64,000 nucleotides of DNA from GCA-003244245 sp963822695. GTDB taxonomy: Bacteria; Actinomycetota; Actinomycetes; Mycobacteriales; Pseudonocardiaceae. Within the stretch, counting starts at the first letter, position 1. Every line of letters begins with the position of its first letter. The stretch spans positions 62,001-126,000 of the forward strand of contig CAWGJH010000013.1 of assembly GCA_963822695.1 (NCBI GenBank), read 5' to 3'. Positions 62,488-64,000 of this stretch are shown here, in pieces. The translations under genes were made by a program, and so were the position numbers. The notes beneath the pieces were generated by a model that worked only from the letters and a program-made list of their open reading frames with translations, searched no databases and was not told where the DNA came from.

Positions 62488-62758
62488 TGGGTCGTCGCCT
62501 CCTTCGCGGCGTCGTAGGCGGAGCGGTACTTCGTCCGGAGATCATCGCGTGGATGACGAGTTCGCCGTCCTCGAGGGGTACGGTCATTATCTCGAGCGGG
62601 CGGCCGGCCTCGTCGTCTCCGAGGTACAGGATTCGGTCGTCGGAGTGGTCATCTGGTGCTGGGATCCGGAAGACTACGAGCGGGTTGTCGATCACATGCT
62701 GAGCGCGCGACTTGCCGATCTTGTGCTTTCGGGCGGCCTGGGTGAACCTCAGGAACAC
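62484..62758 (-). pseudogene. Small toxin frameshifted near its C-terminus
   Basis: The N-terminal 72 residues read FLRFTQAARKHKIGKSRAQH, VIDNPLVVFRIPAPD, ILYLGDDEAGRPLEIMTVPL, and ELVIHAM. Just after HAM, near 62550, one base (probably a G) is missing. The proper ending LRTKYRSAYDAAKEATTQ, with the conserved R-x-K-Y motif, lies in the next frame and stops at 62484 overlapping the antitoxin start. The length is one base short of 92 codons. Same toxin family as 59370-59606. Confidence 0.7.
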
Positions 62759-63047
62759 GGCATTATCGTACCACGATACCCGCAGGCGCAGCAGTAACGT
62801 GGAGTCATGGTCGAGCAGGCTCTACCGGGTGAGCCACTGAAGGTCGTCACAGTCTCGCCCGAAGGCTCGACCAGCGACGAGATAGCGCCGCGACGGGCGT
62901 GGATCCGGGCTTTCAGCGCGCCGGGCTGTTCCTGCCCCTCGTCCACGTCGCGGTCCAATCCTGGTTCGGTCACGTGCTCGGCGCGACGATCTGCTCGACA
63001 TGTGCGCACCAGGTCGTCGGGCACCCTGCACACCTCACGTCGGGCGT
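62759..63047. other. Gap without recognisable genes
   Basis: About 290 bases between the toxin gene and the rarA-distal hairpin. Several ORFs of 70-95 codons on both strands overlap each other, none with a recognisable domain or ribosome binding site. Confidence 0.4.
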
Positions 63048-63106
63048 GTTCTGGATGCAGACTGCAGTAATTCAGGGGCCGAGTAGGGCTCTACTGCATC
63101 CAGAAC
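63048..63106 (-). terminator. Long-stem hairpin downstream of rarA
   Basis: GTTCTGGATGCAG and CTGCATCCAGAAC are exact 13-bp inverted repeats with a 33-base loop, beginning 5 bases after the rarA stop. It could be the rarA terminator, though the loop is long and there is no T-run. Confidence 0.45.
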
Positions 63107-63110
63107 GCGA

Positions 63111-64000
63111 TTAGTGGCCGCGGATGATGCGGCGGAGTTTGGGCACGCGTTCGGCGAGGGCGCGTTCGGTGCCGTGTCCCGTGGGCTCGTAGTAGTCGCG
63201 GCCGACCAGGGCGTCCGGGGGATACTGCTGGGCCAGCACGCCCTCGGGCGCGTCGTGTGGGTAGCGGTAGCCCTGCGCGTGACCAAGCCGGGCGGAGCCC
63301 GCGTAGTGCCCGTCGCGGAGGTGCGCCGGCACCGGCCCGGTAGCGCCGGCCCGGACGTCAGCCAGCGCCGCGTCGATCGCGGTGATCACCGCATTGGACT
63401 TCGGTGCGGTGGCCAGGTGCACGGTGGCCTGAGCCAGCGCCAACCGGCCCTCGGGCATCCCGATGAGCTGGACGGCATGGGCGGCAGCCACCGCGGTCTG
63501 CAGCGCCGTCGGGTCGGCCATCCCGATGTCCTCGCTGGCGTGCACCACCAGCCGCCGGGCGATGAACCGGGGGTCCTCACCTGCCTCCACCATGCGCGCC
63601 AGGTAGTGCAGCGCCGCGTCGACGTCGGACCCGCGGATGGCCTTGATGAACGCGCTGATCACGTCGTAGTGCTGGTCCCCGGCCCGGTCGTAGCGCACTG
63701 CGGCCCGGTCCACCACCGACTCGACGCAGGCCAGGTCCACCTCGCGGGCACCCACCGAGATCACCGCCTCGGCGGCAGTCTCCAGCGCGGTCAGCGCCCG
63801 CCGGGCGTCCCCGGCGGCAAGCCGCACCAGATGCTCCTCGGCCGCGGGCGCCAGCGTGATCGACCCACCCAGCCCACGCGGGTCAGCGAGGGCACGCCGG
63901 ATCACGGTCTGCACGTCGTCGTCGGACAACGGGTGCAACCCCAGCACCAGCGAGCGGGACAGCAGCGGCGACACCACCGAGAAGAACGGGTTCTCAGTGG
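63111..64000 (-). CDS. rarA: Replication-associated recombination protein RarA, C-terminal part (cut by window edge)
   Basis: About 296 residues in view, continuing past base 64000 in frame (TENPFFSVVSPLLSRSLVLG at the edge). Present are sensor-2 and lid elements (AAGDARRALTALETAAEAVI), the tetramerisation region AFIKAIRGSDVDAALHYLAR and EDPRFIARRLVVHASEDIGM, and the C-terminal YRYPHDAPEGVLAQQYPPDA. RarA/MgsA acts at stalled forks. The Walker motifs lie outside the window. In M. tuberculosis the homologue Rv2559c is also close to alaS. Confidence 0.95.
   Translation of the reverse strand, partial: TENPFFSVVSPLLSRSLVLGLHPLSDDDVQTVIRRALADPRGLGGSITLAPAAEEHLVRLAAGDARRALTALETAAEAVISVGAREVDLACVESVVDRAAVRYDRAGDQHYDVISAFIKAIRGSDVDAALHYLARMVEAGEDPRFIARRLVVHASEDIGMADPTALQTAVAAAHAVQLIGMPEGRLALAQATVHLATAPKSNAVITAIDAALADVRAGATGPVPAHLRDGHYAGSARLGHAQGYRYPHDAPEGVLAQQYPPDALVGRDYYEPTGHGTERALAERVPKLRRIIRGH

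Noticed and set aside
60931..62517. A 528-codon + strand ORF as one gene
   Set aside because: Its first 190 codons are antisense to hsdR motifs and its last 120 antisense to a TA gene. Only the middle (61521-62150) matches a family.
62807..63114. Small ORFs between the toxin gene and rarA
   Set aside because: They overlap each other on both strands and lack ribosome binding sites or family resemblance.

Overview
The window is high-GC actinomycete chromosomal DNA, most likely from Pseudonocardiales or a close relative. The evidence is the GC-rich codon use with frequent GTG and TTG starts, GAF-ANTAR and STAS regulators, a DUF6879 plus DUF5753-HTH cassette, an ECF41 sigma factor, a GlgX, and the gene order rarA ... 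alaS-ruvX-mltG-pilD ... aroC. That order is also found in Mycobacterium tuberculosis (Rv2559c to Rv2540c). The species cannot be named from the sequence. No rRNA, convincing tRNA or CRISPR array was seen.

Layout. (1) 1-16.3 kb is mostly housekeeping: a helicase-associated protein, glgX, an aspartate aminotransferase, a STAS gene with an unknown partner, a GAF-ANTAR regulator, a rhodanese, a TPM-like membrane protein, a secreted GH15 glucan hydrolase and aroC. Relics lie between them: a Phd/VapC remnant, a DUF488 remnant, a frameshifted alternative-oxidase-like gene and a small inverted-repeat element. (2) 16.5-46 kb is a large accessory block between aroC and pilD. It holds several toxin-antitoxin (TA) modules, a DUF6879/Scr1-type regulator cassette, a P-loop NTPase plus TPR protein pair with a near-perfect 144-bp repeat array, an ATP-grasp peptide (graspetide) cluster with a PIMT-like methyltransferase, an ECF41/oxidoreductase pair, a Nudix gene beside an unknown gene, and a urease operon with broken structural subunits. 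(3) 46.1-52.2 kb is the conserved core pilD-mltG-ruvX-alaS-DUF6167-DUF948. (4) 52.3-63.1 kb is a second accessory block. It has a three-gene NRPS-independent siderophore cassette behind a candidate IdeR box, a hicAB pair, two more TA modules, and the scar of a defence island (an HsdR fragment joined to a TIGR04141/DUF6119 fragment). (5) The 3' end carries the C-terminal part of rarA.

How parts work together. The graspetide genes form one tight unit: precursor, macrocyclising ATP-grasp ligase, and a methyltransferase of the type known to convert Asp to aspartimide. The NTPase and TPR genes overlap by 4 bp and look like one functional pair. The siderophore genes are translationally coupled in series. 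UreD, UreF and UreG are intact but have no intact urease to activate.

A recurring theme is gene decay. Several genes keep both ends but have lost the middle (phd, DUF488, an XRE regulator, ureC, and the ureA-ureB junction). At least ten accessory genes carry one-base frameshifts, while the long conserved genes read through cleanly. Function calls rest on motif recognition by eye; no database search was possible.
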